Assembly (NCBI GenBank): GCA_038501785.1
Contig: JBAMJR010000099.1
Coordinates: 2,513,501-2,577,500, forward strand
Reading direction: 5' to 3'
Source of the DNA: Myoxocephalus aenaeus
Lineage: Eukaryota; Chordata; Actinopteri; Perciformes; Cottidae
Length of the DNA: 64,000 bases
A program made the translations under genes and the position numbers. Every line of letters begins with the position of its first letter. The first letter of the stretch is position 1. The notes under the pieces were generated by a model that made no database searches, was not told the origin of the DNA, and saw only the letters and a list, made by a program, of their open reading frames with translations. Below are positions 12,851 to 23,590 of this stretch, piece after piece.

Positions 12851-15800
12851 ACAGAACGATCATGATGGAGTGGTTGTAAATATATCCAACAGGTCCCAAA
12901 TTACACTGGACTAAACTACCAATATGAATTAGTTGTAGTACCTTCAATAGTGTAATTTCGGCCATGGTCAATTAAACGTTGGAATCTTCTTTGCAACAAG
13001 TCTAAAGCAAATGACGCGAATAAACAGAAATTATCCCAACTTGAGCCGAAAATGTAATTAGCATTTGGTTTAACACAGCATAAAGGATGAGTTATGTCCA
13101 ATACAAAGTAGCTGTATGACATGTGGTCTGATCACAAAGGAAGGCAAAATTGTTTTTACCTGATTAATAGCCACACTCAAAAGCAGAGTGAAACATAGTC
13201 TCTCCTAGAAGGCATTCATACTTTTGCACTCAATTGTTCACATGAAAAGAGACATAAATAGATTGTGAAAAGAATAATGAGAGCTAGTGGGAGAACTTAA
13301 AATCCTCCTTATTGTTTCATCTCTTCACAGCTGGCCAATCGCGTGAAGTGGGTGTGAATGTTGAATTGTCGTACAGTTATAGGGATACAGCTCCCACAAT
13401 TCTAATGTCAGAAAGGTGTGGGGGGAGAAGTAACCAAAACTATTTAGCCATTCGACAAGCAGCTCTGATGAAGCATAGTGGCAGCTTGGCAGGAAGATGC
13501 TTGACTTACAGATTGAATCCAGTGGAGTTTGGTCTGCTCTCAGCTGGAGTTCACATGTGAAGGTTACAAAGAGATTGCACAGCTTTGAATGAAGTCTACT
13601 GACACAATTCCTCTTGTTGTTTTCAAATCATTGACAATTTTGCCCGTCATCACTCACAACTTGATCTGCTCTTGTGAATCTAGAACTTTCTCAGATCTGG
13701 ACATACTGATGACTGTTTTATGAGCTCCCATAAAATACCAAAAGAGCGTTACAGCCCCACCTTTAATGCATTCACTGCATGATTTACAGGACAGCCCAGG
13801 TCAGCCGTACATATTTACTTTATCTACTTTCTTTCAGACTTCTCCAAACAACAAACAGCCAAATCATTAATGTTATTATTTAAAAATGAAAAAGGATACT
13901 ATAGACCTACCTGGATCTTAGCAACTAAGAATATTCTGCTGCTTTGTTGTCGTGGCCGAATGTGATGTCAGTGATGGCGATGAAACTGGTATACCGTCCA
14001 CCCCTAACGTATTCCCAGTATCCTACAAATATTCAATGGTAATGGTTTAATTACATTGAACCAGTGTTGTCCATAAGACATTGCACTTTGTTGGCTTACA
14101 AACCCTTAAATTCAAAAGTAAGACATTTGTTTCTAGGTTTTGCCCAAGTCTACTTGTTTGTCGTGGCAAATGCAAAACTTTTAATGAGTATTTGATAAAG
14201 ACTGAATAAAATGCTGTACTTTCTGGGAGTTATGTCTGCAATATATTACTTTGTTTGATCCAACTTGTGAATCTTTTTTTTTTTATTATTAAGTAAATAT
14301 CGTGGTCCTACCCTAGGCTTCTTTCTGTTACTTTGAAGAGACATTAAGGGCATGGTTATTCTGAGTGGTGCGTCTCGACAGCGTCTTGGAAGCTCGCTGG
14401 GTGTATGTTTGCGTGTTTGTGCGTGTGTGTGTGTGGGTGGGTGTGGGGGGTGTAAATGAGCAATTATAAGGCTGGTTCACATCTTCATAGCACGAATGGA
14501 GTCAAATTCCTGCCGTCTTCTGCTGCCTCATTAATGTTCAGCCAGAGAGATGGATGCGGACAGAGTCTGGGGGTCTCCGTGGTTACCATGGGTGAGAAAC
14601 TAATCAATGATATGCTCTCTCTCTGGATGGTGACGAGGTATTAATGAGCTTCCAACGCCAATGAGAGCTAATTATCAGCCTTCTGGAGGTTGAAAAGAGA
14701 AAAAACAAATGGAGGGGACATTGGAGAAGCAGTCAGAGAGAGTGGGGTGTTTCTGCACAGATATGGAAAGATCCAAAAATAGCATTGCTTCCAGATCGAT
14801 ATTTCCATAGGCTCGAGCGGTGGGGTTGAAAGAGCACCCAGCAGGGGTCAAACCGTCGTCAATTTGCTGTCAGCAAACGTATGGAAGATCATTAAAGTAA
14901 TGAATACACGCTTTTTCATTTTAAACGTCCTGGGAGATGTTGACACGTCTTCTCCTGTCAACACCCGACCCGATCCAGCTCCACGAGCCCTCCTCTGAGG
15001 GCATGTTGAGCAATACACCCACATGTTGTAGCTCTCTTTGGCTATCAAGTAAATTGACTTCATTCTATCTTTGAATACTGTTTCTTTAATTCATTACAAA
15101 GCCTTTCAGTTTTGATGGAGCTTTCATGATTTAATTCAACTTTGAGCGTACTTGATATGCTCCTGTCTAATACTGTTGTGTGGTTTTTAGATGTATGTGA
15201 TGTGACACGGAGAGGCAACTGTTGGTTTGCAACAACAATGCAGTTCCTAAAAAAGAGTGAGCTTAGATGCTGCAGTAGCATGAGTTTTATCAGAACTGGA
15301 AAGTATTTCTTCATTGAAAGAAGAGCAAACAATGGCACTAAAGGCTTTTTCTACGGAAAAGATGTTTTCACTCATTTCCCGACTGGCTTCAAGTATTTGA
15401 TTAGAAGATGGTTAATCAAAACACCCTCTAAGTATTTTTGTGTCTTCCCTTTTCCAAACAGTTTCCAATGATGATTTCTCTGTAACAAAACATCTGGTGC
15501 TTCGGGTTAGATGAATGTTGCACAGTATGTAAATTCAGAACACTTGAAATCTGTGCTATTAAAACTTAACTAAGGAATATTTTGAATATATTTAAACCTG
15601 CTTTGTTGTCGGGGTTTTGTTTATTCTGATAGATAAATCAAAAGGTCAATGGTGTATTACGAAGATGACCAAAAATTGCCTGCCTATTTTAACAGCAATT
15701 TAAAAGGTAACTGGACTTTCTACCCACAAGCTTTTCTCCATTTCTTTGGTCAGGCAAACACAGATAAACACAGATAAATCTTCAATGACACACAACTGGG

Positions 15801-17800
15801 CCGGTAGAAATGTATTTCAGTGCTGTCATGAACCTGAACAGAGTCACTCGGCTTTGAACGCAAATTTGGGTTATAAACATAAACATGAAGCAAAGTTTGG
15901 AACTGCTCTCTGAGAGGATTAAAGCAATCATTAGCCTACAGTTTTCTTCTAAGCGCTCAGTTAGGTTGGCAATCACACTCCACTTATAAATTAGCCAATT
16001 ATACAGTGGTAAGAAGGGTGTGGGATTACTGGTCATTAGTAAGCACTGCAAGCACTTTCTGATGCTGAGACAAAAGACAAGCTAAACCCCACCCTTAAGC
16101 ATATCACTCTATACAAAGGTTTATATTAATGACTTAACGTACTGATAGTAGGCTAGGCTGAGGCCTTTGTGGCTTCTGACAGCATCCATTCCCCTCATTT
16201 AATATAAAAACCACAATTAGAGCAAGAGCAAATGCACTTGAGGTCTGTATAATGGTAATGGCTGGCCACATTAAAGCATGCCAACATGGCTGTGGCTGCA
16301 GCGCCCACACTTGTGGGTGTTGTAGGAGGAATCTAGACACACAACAATGCTCTAGATGAGCCTGAAAATGTCCCACGTACCACAGTGATAATACCAAGGG
16401 CACCATCGGTCTTTGTCCTTTCATTCTTTGGCACTTGTGTCTAACCCCTAACCCACAGAGCTGGCTTCATGTATGCTAGCAGAGTCGGGAGTTTCTGGAA
16501 GCCCTGTGATAAAACAGCAGGAAACTCAACAGCTACACTACTTGTTCTGCCATTCTGACTTACATGCAGTTATTTATGAAATACATTGTCAGTGGTTGTG
16601 CTTAGCCTGAGATTCAGTCATGAAACAATGTCAGAAGCTGGTTACATCAGAGATGGTTTGTGAAGGAGGAGGATGTTTTCAAATCCATCGCAGATAATAA
16701 GAGGATTCCACAAATCATAACAAGCATGGGTATGGAGCTTGACAAAGTGACAGAAAAGAAACAAACCAGCAGATGTTTGATGAGTGTTGACGTGAACTCT
16801 CAATGCCCTCTAGGTTCCCCTTTCTACTCATTATAGCGACTTTGTCTGTGTATTTTTGTTCTAGTTTTAATACAGAAAATCCAAGACATGTTTACTATAA
16901 GCTTGTGTGTTTTTTTTTTTTTTTTAAATGATGTGCCTCGAATAGACACATTCACAATCCGAAGCTGGACCAACAAAGATACAGAAAAGATACATCGGGT
17001 GCATTTAAGATATCATTTGAAACATTGAGATATTTTCAGAACAGGGAGGCAATTATGTATTTATTAGATGATGTAAAAATCAACTCATCCAAAGTTATAT
17101 ACAAAACACTTTGTCATTTTACAACATAATCCCCCCTTCCACTAGCAGCCCGCAAGTTAAAAAGAAAAGGGCCTGCACAGTATTTATCAATTTACAAGTC
17201 AAATGACTTGGAGAGAAACTCTTAATTAGACTTGTAGATGCAGTAGCATGATAGCACCTCATTTTCATTTGTAGAACAAACACAAGCCATTTAGAAGAAG
17301 CTTCTATCCAAGGGGCCCCACATGGAACATGAGTGCATACATTCTCCTGAAACCTTAGTGTTTCACTTGCTCACCTTACTTAAACTACATCCCCATTGTT
17401 TTATGGGTGCACTTATCCCCACGTAAACAGGCCAAGAGACATTTATTGTCCCCGTTACAGAGCCTCATACCCAGGAAGGAGTCTTTTTTGAGGGGAAAGA
17501 AGCTGAATGGTTGCCGTGTCTCCATTTCCCCCCATGGAGCCAACCTACTGCACTCTCGGGTGGGGTCATGTTCTTTGTAGACCGTATAATATGTTACTTA
17601 ATACTCAAAGTCACACACAACATCACTGGCTCTCAGAGTGGATAAAGCCAGGACACAGCAGAGCACATTAGCAAAGTGGTGCACATATGAACTACAACTC
17701 ATACAACGTTGATATGATATCTTACAAAAAGTAGTTTGTTATTTTTTGTGCGTTCTCTTACGAATGTCCAACAACACAAGTGATCAGTGTGCTGTGTGCC
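12851..17800. other. Gene-poor stretch with one enhancer-like block
   Basis: No recognisable genes. A T-run of about 15 lies near 16911-16925, and a TG-rich patch ending in GGGTGGGTGTGGGGGG at about 14400-14452. The block at 14455-14700 is listed separately. The rest is ordinary AT-leaning DNA. Confidence 0.6.
14455..14700. promoter_or_regulatory. Candidate conserved non-coding element
   Basis: A dense run of homeodomain-like and bHLH-like words: GAGCAATTATAAGG, CTGCCTCATTAATGTTCAGC, ACTAATCAATGATATG, GAGGTATTAATGAGC and GAGAGCTAATTATCAGCC. Repeated ATTA/TAAT cores in non-repetitive, GC-balanced DNA are typical of vertebrate developmental enhancers. Inference only; no alignment was made. Confidence 0.35.
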
Positions 17801-17804
17801 TACT

Positions 17805-17850
17805 GTATGTAGGTAACTAAAACTACTTGTTGAAGGTTAGGAAACATTTT
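17805..17850 (+). repeat. Decayed scrap of a teleost interspersed repeat
   Basis: GGTAACTAAAACTACTTG followed by TTGAAGGTTAGGAAAC aligns by eye, with few changes, to the segment at about 19068-19103 (GACAACACAACTACTTGG, TTAAGGTTAGAAAA). Both are in the same orientation. The shared core resembles the 'ACTACTTGGTTAAGGTTAG' repeat I know from many fish genomes. Confidence 0.5.
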
Positions 17851-18324
17851 GTAAAAATTTCAGATTCAGAATTTACATCAATGTTGCAGTATCTAAAAGT
17901 ATTGTATTGATTATCCGACACATATTGGTTCATCTGTATACCTCTAAAATACACTCATGCACACATGCAAAGATGAAAGCACACATTGATCTTGGATTCT
18001 GACATTTGTGGAAAGCATTCGGACTCAGTAAAGCAGCCGTGTCAGATGACCATGTTATGGTTCCCTGTGGACTATCAGCCACACACGTCCATGTCATAGC
18101 AGACAAATCAACATCAGTCCAACACCGGACCTAAAATACTGCTCAAGCTAAAATAAAATGCTGTACTTCATACAGAACACATTTCAGCCCTCTTGCAAAA
18201 TATCCAGATTCAAATGAACAGCCAAAATAATAATAATTATTATTTATTCTTTTTACAATATAAAGTGAATGCAGATTCTTTATTTTTTTTTATATTCTTT
18301 TTGTTATAATTCTTTTTTTAAATT

Positions 18325-18535
18325 AATCATTTATTAATGGGGAAATTATTCTCTGCATTTTACCCATCCTTAGTAATTTAGGAGCAGTGAGCTGCTGTGA
18401 AGCACCCAGGGAGCAACTGGGGATTCAGTGTCTTGCTCAAGGACACTTCAACATGCGAACTATGGGCAGACCAGGGATCGAACTGGTACCTTGTGGTTTC
18501 AGGATGACCACTCTCCCTGTGAGCTACATGAGAAC
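18325..18535 (-). mobile_element. tRNA-derived SINE (teleost type), minus strand
   Basis: Read on the minus strand, the head near 18532 carries a polymerase III A-box-like word (TAGCTCACAGGG), then a B-box-like word (AGTTCGATCCC at about 18474-18484). A body follows with TGTCCTTGAGCAAGACACTG, a phrase widespread in fish SINEs, and then an AT-rich tail toward 18325. SINEs of this kind are copied by a partner LINE reverse transcriptase and encode nothing. The copy has many substitutions, so it is not young. Exact ends and a target-site duplication could not be fixed. Confidence 0.75.
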
Positions 18536-18559
18536 TTCACATAGTACAAAAGTACAAAG

Positions 18560-18828
18560 TACACGGACATAAAACGTCATTAATAAATACATGGCGAAAT
18601 GCCTGTATTTTCGTGGAAACGTTTATGTTACGACGTTAACGGGTTACGCTTGCGCATGGGCGACGGCCAATATTCTTGGCGACTCACCGATTCTTGCCGT
18701 TTTGCCAAAACAAAAACAGCAGAAATGCCTATGACGGAGATCAGCTTTTTGTTGGGCCGGTGGGGCATGAACATTTTTCTTCCTCCAAAGTGGGGCGTGA
18801 CAAAAAACGTTTGAAAACCACTGGTCTA
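18560..18828. mobile_element. hAT-type DNA transposon fragment, one terminus
   Basis: The segment ends in GGGGCGTGACAAAAAACG, TTTGAAAACCACTGGTCTA (last base about 18828). This closely resembles termini of many fish and vertebrate hAT elements, which on the other strand begin TAGACCAGTGGTTTTCAAAC. The interior is markedly CpG-rich (GCGCATGGGCGACGGCC), as expected of transposon DNA inserted more recently than its surroundings. The opposite terminus was not found; the adjacent SINE may interrupt it. No transposase frame is present. Confidence 0.5.
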
Positions 18829-19039
18829 AGTCAACTAAGATAACTTATGTCAAATCATTTGTTATGCTTTTTTCATCCTGAATGATTTATTTCCGACTTA
18901 TGAGCACATATCTGGTAGATATAAAGTGGTGCTTATGTGTTTTACAGATTTGTCGATTAAATCAATTAATCAAACATTTGATAGAGCCTTTCATATCAGC
19001 CTTGTATCACGTTGGCAGAAACGCACAATGACATGCCGT

Positions 19040-19265
19040 TAAGATTGTTAATTGACTGGTTAGGTCTAGACAACACAACTACTTGGTTAAGGTTAGAAAA
19101 ATTATCATAGTTCATGTTCAAATTAACAATTCAATGTAACATTACAACATAACAATACAATGTAACATGACAATGTGACATAACAACAACAACATTTGAC
19201 TACCGTTAAACGACAGCCCCCCGTCAGCTGACTTTCTTACGTAACGTTACTGGAAAGTAGATAAA
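19040..19265 (+). repeat. Teleost interspersed repeat with AACAT-rich degenerate tandem
   Basis: Starts with GGTTAGGTCTAGACAACACA, ACTACTTGGTTAAGGTTAG, a phrase common in percomorph repeats. A degenerate tandem of CAATGTAACAT-like units follows (about 19128-19195), then GTCAGCTGACTTTCTTACG, TAACGTTACTGG. No coding frame. The shorter copy at 17805-17850 is in the same orientation. Family class is unknown to me. Confidence 0.5.
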
Positions 19266-19930
19266 GCAGACGTATTGTGCAGATGCTGGTGTTAACATAC
19301 ACTAAGTGTGTGTATGCATGGGAAATGATGCTGAGAAGGAGCACGCAATCGCAGTAAAAATAAATGCAAAAATATTTTTACAGCCTATACCAGATGCTAA
19401 ATATGCTGTTGTATGTTTTCTGTCATACATATTGAGAAGTAAAAACAAACAACAGCACTGTTTTGTTTTCTGTGGTATCAAACACAATATGTTAATGCTG
19501 CTATTCTTTGAGCATCTAGAGTCTGTTTACCAAGAACAAATTGCTGATTAGTCCAACATCTGGACTTTACAGTTTCATTTCAGCAAGGCTGTGTCAGATA
19601 TTGAAAAACCCACAGGGAATAATTCTAAAAGCCCACAGTGAATATGTTCAAAAAAACAAAGAATAATTCTAACCATGCTTTTCCAGTATCGTAGTGTATA
19701 CATATTATGGGTGGTTTTCATTGGTACCTTTGTGGCTCTGTTTAATTGTATCATGCATTGCCTATTATTGACCTGTAGCTCTTCCTCTGAAGTGTAATTC
19801 AGATAAATTCAGATTCGTTTTTTGTTTATTTAAGCATACTCAAGTATACATAATGTAAAATGAATTTAAAAGAGTTGTTGTATTTAAGAACCACTTGTGA
19901 ATCAAACCTTGCTTTGATTTTTTTTAGGCA

Positions 19931-19999
19931 TAATATGTACATGTACATACATATACAAGTATATATGTATGTGTATATGTATATACATATATATACTTG
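19931..19999. repeat. TA/CATA-rich imperfect inverted repeat
   Basis: Alternating purine-pyrimidine AT-rich sequence. AAGTATATATGTAT near 19957 can pair with ATACATATATATACTT near 19983-19998 (two-base bulge), and GTACATGTAC lies at 19937-19946. It probably derives from a decayed TA/CA microsatellite. Confidence 0.6.
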
Positions 20000-20247
20000 A
20001 AATATGATCATTTGACTACAAGCGTGTTCATAATCTGTGGGTGCGTGGAGAGGTAATCACAGAAATAGAATCGGAGTGGAACAGACATTTCCATTTAAAT
20101 CAACGTAGCAGGATGGTCAGAGTGGCAAGCATTTTTATGTGCACGTTTGCCATTGCGACCATTGTAGCGGGCTAACCTCCGTGAAAACTAAATTGACTGA
20201 TGGCGAGCAGCGGACTCACTGAGGTGACGACTCCGTCGCCTGAAACA

Positions 20248-20284
20248 ATTATTATTATTATTAGTAGTAGTAGTAGTAGTAGTA
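20248..20284. repeat. (TTA)n/(TAG)n trinucleotide repeat
   Basis: Five ATT units, then about seven TAG units, ending in TAATTATA. It lies 37 bp left of the MITE copy A boundary. Confidence 0.9.
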
Positions 20285-20320
20285 ATTATACCGACCAGGA
20301 AGTAAATTATGGAGTAAAAA

Positions 20321-20696
20321 TAGGGTGACCAGATTTGAGTTTGTGAAAAAGAGGACACTTCGTCGCGGGGGGGGGGGGGGGGGGAGGACACACTTCGTCG
20401 CGGGGGTGGGGGGTGGGGGGGGGGGGGGGGGGGTGGTAGTAGTAGTAGTGTATAGCATGCCGTGAACTTACATTTACGTTGAGATCGGTCGACCAATGAC
20501 AGTTCTCTCTACAGTCAGAGCTTGCGCAAGAAGGTGGAACGTGAGGGAGATACCATTTCCAAAACTTGTAAGGGGGTAATAACTATTTTCTCGGACGTAG
20601 CAAAATCCCGGACGTTTTTGGAATCCCTGCCGGACGCTTTTTTTAGGTCTCAAAAAGAGGACATGTCCGGGAAAAAGAGGACGTCTGGTCACCCTA
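20321..20696 (+). mobile_element. hAT-like MITE, copy A
   Basis: A 376-bp element with terminal inverted repeats TAGGGTGACCAGA (20321-20333) and TCTGGTCACCCTA (20684-20696). It is flanked by GTAAAAA at 20314-20320 and 20697-20703, a 7-bp match within what is probably an 8-bp hAT duplication. The TAGGG...CCCTA ends fit the hAT terminal consensus. There is no transposase, so it is non-autonomous and depends on a hAT transposase elsewhere. The left part holds two copies of a GAGGACACTTCGTCGCG unit separated by long G-tracts (G18 at 20367-20384; G5, G6 and G19 at 20402-20433). Copy B at 22848-23247 is the same element inverted. The frame at 20522-20794 is incidental. Confidence 0.85.
20367..20433 (+). 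repeat. Long G-tracts inside MITE copy A
   Basis: Runs of 18, 5, 6 and 19 guanines separated by single T or short spacers meet the usual G-quadruplex pattern on the plus strand. Copy B carries the complementary C-tract (13 C at 23152-23164). Run lengths may be imprecise in an assembly. Confidence 0.8.
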
Positions 20697-21040
20697 GTAA
20701 AAAGCCAGAGTTAATGAGTAAAATGGTACAACTTAATGTTTCATCCACACAGTCATGGACAGCATATGAAAGTGCATTGCTATTTCCAGATTAACGAGCG
20801 TACAACAGGCTAGTTAGCTAGTTTTCTGATTTCACCTTAATGCTTACACTAGTTAGAGAAAATGAGACGATATCAGGCTGCTGACAAGAGTCCGTCCGCC
20901 TCACTCCATGCCTCTCCAGCTGCGTCCGCTCTCTACCCGGCGAGCTATGACCACACTTTATGGCCCCACCGACTTGTGTTGTCATAACAACTAAAAACAG
21001 GTCAAAGCCCATTCTACTACTATTTCCATGGGGATCATAT

Positions 21041-22839
21041 TATCTCGACTAGACTACACTATTTACTGCTTGTTACATCATCTGCAGTCTTCTAATTAGA
21101 TTGACATTTGTTTTTACACTGTTCACACAATTTGTTTATCGGTCTTCACATTGGAAACACAGCTAATAAAGACAGAACTAAACGTTTTCAGTGCTCATTT
21201 ACATTCATCATTGATAACATGATTGCCCAATACTTTCAGGTTTCAGCACTGACCCACTCGTGTTTTTTTTCTCTTTTTATAAGTGGAAAGAAATCATAGT
21301 TTCATCATTCAAATTAGCAGTGTCCTAAATGTGATGACTTTGGTCACTCAAGACAGGTCCAACAATCATACAGATATCCTCCATCCCATAATGCCTTGCT
21401 ACAAATAGAGAATTCCAATTGGTGGGTTAATTATTATTAATTCACTGTGACCCACATAAGCAATTCATATATTTAAAGCCTTTCTGCTTCGCCCTGCTTC
21501 CTTGTCTGATGTGGCCAATGAATTACCTGTCAGCAACTGCTCCTGTTTAGGTTGCTCTGAAAAGGAAGCTAGTTATTGGCTTGACATTTGTATGTACGTT
21601 TCTCTGGGATCAGAGGTCAGGGTCAGCACCCCTCACTGCATTTTTGTTTAACCACCTTAGTCACATAAATGCATGGGATGAGGGAAAGCTGATAGGTACA
21701 TTTGACATGACAGAGTAACGAATAAAAGTCTAAATGTGACCTCTGAACATGGGGTCATAAACACTTTATGCTTTCTGTGCATGTAAGAGAGAGCTGGGGA
21801 AAGGATTGGTTGTAATAGTGAAGTGTATGCCTTCCACATGAAAGATTTTTTTTGTGCTCTTGGGAATAACCTCGGTCAAGGCCACCTCCAGTCTGACTTA
21901 AGTCGTTGTGATGAAATGTGTGCTTCTTGAGTGCTTGACTACCAAGCGGAATCAGGACTTTGATGAGTTTCCCATTTGTAGCCTTTAACAACATTAAATC
22001 CTAACATACTCTATGTGTGACCCAGTGCAACGCTTAGACTTAGAAGTAGAGTTTTGTTTTCACAATGAGTGTGTGCTCATAGCATCTCACAAGTGAAAAG
22101 GTAAACATGTGTTGAAGTGGATGAATTTGCTGTAAGTCTCCTTAAAACACAGAGCTTGGATTTTCCAGAAAAAGAGAAGTTGAAAGATGATTCTTACCCG
22201 TACGTAATGAGAAAGTGCATTACTCAGTCATGTAGGCATGCAACCTTGTACTGCAAGCACTGTCCATGTATAACTGTATAACTATGAGCTTAGATAAGAC
22301 TAAGCTCAACACTGGAAAAGCCAGATAAGAGCAGCTATATTCACACAGCAAAAAAATAAAAAGTAGGGTTTTAAAGTAAAAAAGTACAGCAGAAACTAAC
22401 CAGAACACAGCACTGAAACTCCTATAACAACCTTGGGTGTTGCCAATCAAATAGTAAACTAAAGTAATGCATTAATCAAAAACATGCCAATACAGAAATT
22501 GCACATACTTGTTTTGCATCTCTCTCAATGTACTTACTTACTTTTTTAAATTAATCTATTGAGGAAAAAGGGGGGAAATCAAATCAAGCACTTCACAGAA
22601 TAGGAGTTTATAATGGAAGTGTATCACACATCTCCAACTAAAAACAAAGTAGCAACTAAAGTTGCTCTCCGATGCGTTAAATTACTAACCTCAACCTCAA
22701 AAGAAAGTCTACGACCACTTTTTTATTTTTTTATTTCACTGAATTTAATGTTTTTAGCTTTAAGGCAAAATAAGTCACACTCATGTTCTCCCTGAAACAC
22801 ACAGCCAGAATGAATATTCTGAAATGTACATTTACTTAT
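21041..22839. other. Non-coding spacer between the two MITE copies
   Basis: No recognisable gene. The part at 21480-21670 is GC-balanced and looks mildly enhancer-like (TGGCCAATGAATTACCTGTC, AGTTATTGGCTTGAC). The rest is AT-leaning with no repeats that I recognise. Confidence 0.55.
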
Positions 22840-22847
22840 TACAGTAT

Positions 22848-23247
22848 TAGGGTGACCAGACGTCCTCTTTTTCCCGGACATGTCCTCTTTTCGAGACCTA
22901 AAAAAAGCGTCCGGCAGGGATTCCAAAAACGTCCGGGATTTTGCTACGTCTGGGAAAATAGTTATTACCCCCTTACAAGGTTAGGAAATGGTACGTCCGG
23001 GAAAATAGTTATTACCCCCTTACAAGTTTTGGAAATGGTATCTCCCTCAAGTTCCACCTTCTTGCGCAAGCTCTGACTGTAGAGAGAACTGTCATTGGTC
23101 GACCGATCTCAACGTAAATGTAAGTTCGCGGCATGCTACACGCTACTGCTACCCCCCCCCCCCCAGCGACGAAGTGTCCTCCTCCTCCTCCTCCACCCCC
23201 CGGAACGAAGTGTCCTCTTTTTCACAAACTCAAATCTGGTCACCCTA
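22848..23247 (-). mobile_element. hAT-like MITE, copy B (inverted relative to copy A)
   Basis: A 400-bp element bounded by TAGGGTGACCAGA and TCTGGTCACCCTA, with a perfect 8-bp target-site duplication TACAGTAT (22840-22847 and 23248-23255), the hAT signature. Its sequence is the reverse complement of copy A over nearly the whole length. Differences are an extra 47-bp tandem duplication (22945-22991 and 22992-23038) and a CTC-repeat and C-tract instead of the long G-tracts. Non-coding and non-autonomous. The intact duplication suggests fairly recent insertion. Confidence 0.9.
22945..23038. repeat. Two-copy 47-bp tandem duplication inside MITE copy B
   Basis: Two 47-bp units both read TACGTC[T/C]GGGAAAATAG, continue TTATTACCCCCTTACAAG and end GGAAATGG, with only a few differences. 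Copy A has one unit. The duplication therefore arose in copy B or in its own source lineage. Confidence 0.85.
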
Positions 23248-23255
23248 TACAGTAT

Positions 23256-23503
23256 TAACACTGTGATGAATATGTTAGGTTCAGCCCATTATTTATTTGT
23301 TAATAACATTGACTGGTGTCTGTTAATGAATCATTTATATATAATTTTAGTGGGTGCCACAAAGGCCCCCAGAGAAGCAGGTGCTGCTGGTAATACCCAA
23401 GGTGACTTCCTGGGCAAACATGGAGCTGGAGGACAGTATGAGCTCTCTTGATGTTCAAAGCATACGTTGTAACTGCCAGATGACAGATATGGGTTAACTA
23501 ACC

Positions 23504-23505
<2 letters not shown>
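23256..23505. other. Short non-coding spacer
   Basis: AT-rich then GC-balanced sequence between MITE copy B and the (GT)n array. No gene or repeat is recognised. Confidence 0.6.

Positions 23506-23587
<82 letters not shown>
23506..23587. repeat. (GT)n microsatellite, about 41 units
   Basis: An 82-bp uninterrupted GT array. The opposite strand reads as a Thr-His repeat frame, which is spurious. Confidence 0.98.

Positions 23588-23590
<3 letters not shown>

Larger units (their letters stand above)
20030..21040. mobile_element. CpG-rich block, probable older transposon host of MITE copy A
   Basis: On both sides of the hAT-like MITE at 20321-20696 the DNA is CpG-rich relative to the window: TTGCCATTGCGACCATTG, GGCGAGCAGCGG and ACGACTCCGTCGCC on the left, GTCCGTCCGCC and ACCCGGCGAGC on the right. 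Words such as AGGCTAGTTAGCTAG are common in fish repeats. If the MITE is removed the two halves join, so the MITE landed inside an older unit. No terminal repeats were found and no protein is encoded, so the class is unknown. Confidence 0.35.

Noticed and set aside
12597..12971. Long frames with Thr-His or Cys-Val repeats across (GT)n arrays (also 23331-23747, 40681-40936, 54086-54327, 24419-24607)
   Set aside because: They are direct translations of dinucleotide microsatellites and contain no other recognisable protein sequence.
18470..18535. tRNA-like A-box and B-box on the minus strand
   Set aside because: Followed by a SINE body and lacking a foldable tRNA; it is a SINE head, not a tRNA gene.
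20522..20794. Frames at 20522-20794 and 22723-22926 share a peptide (ESLPDAFFRS...)
   Set aside because: The shared peptide is only the translated terminus of the two MITE copies, not a conserved protein.
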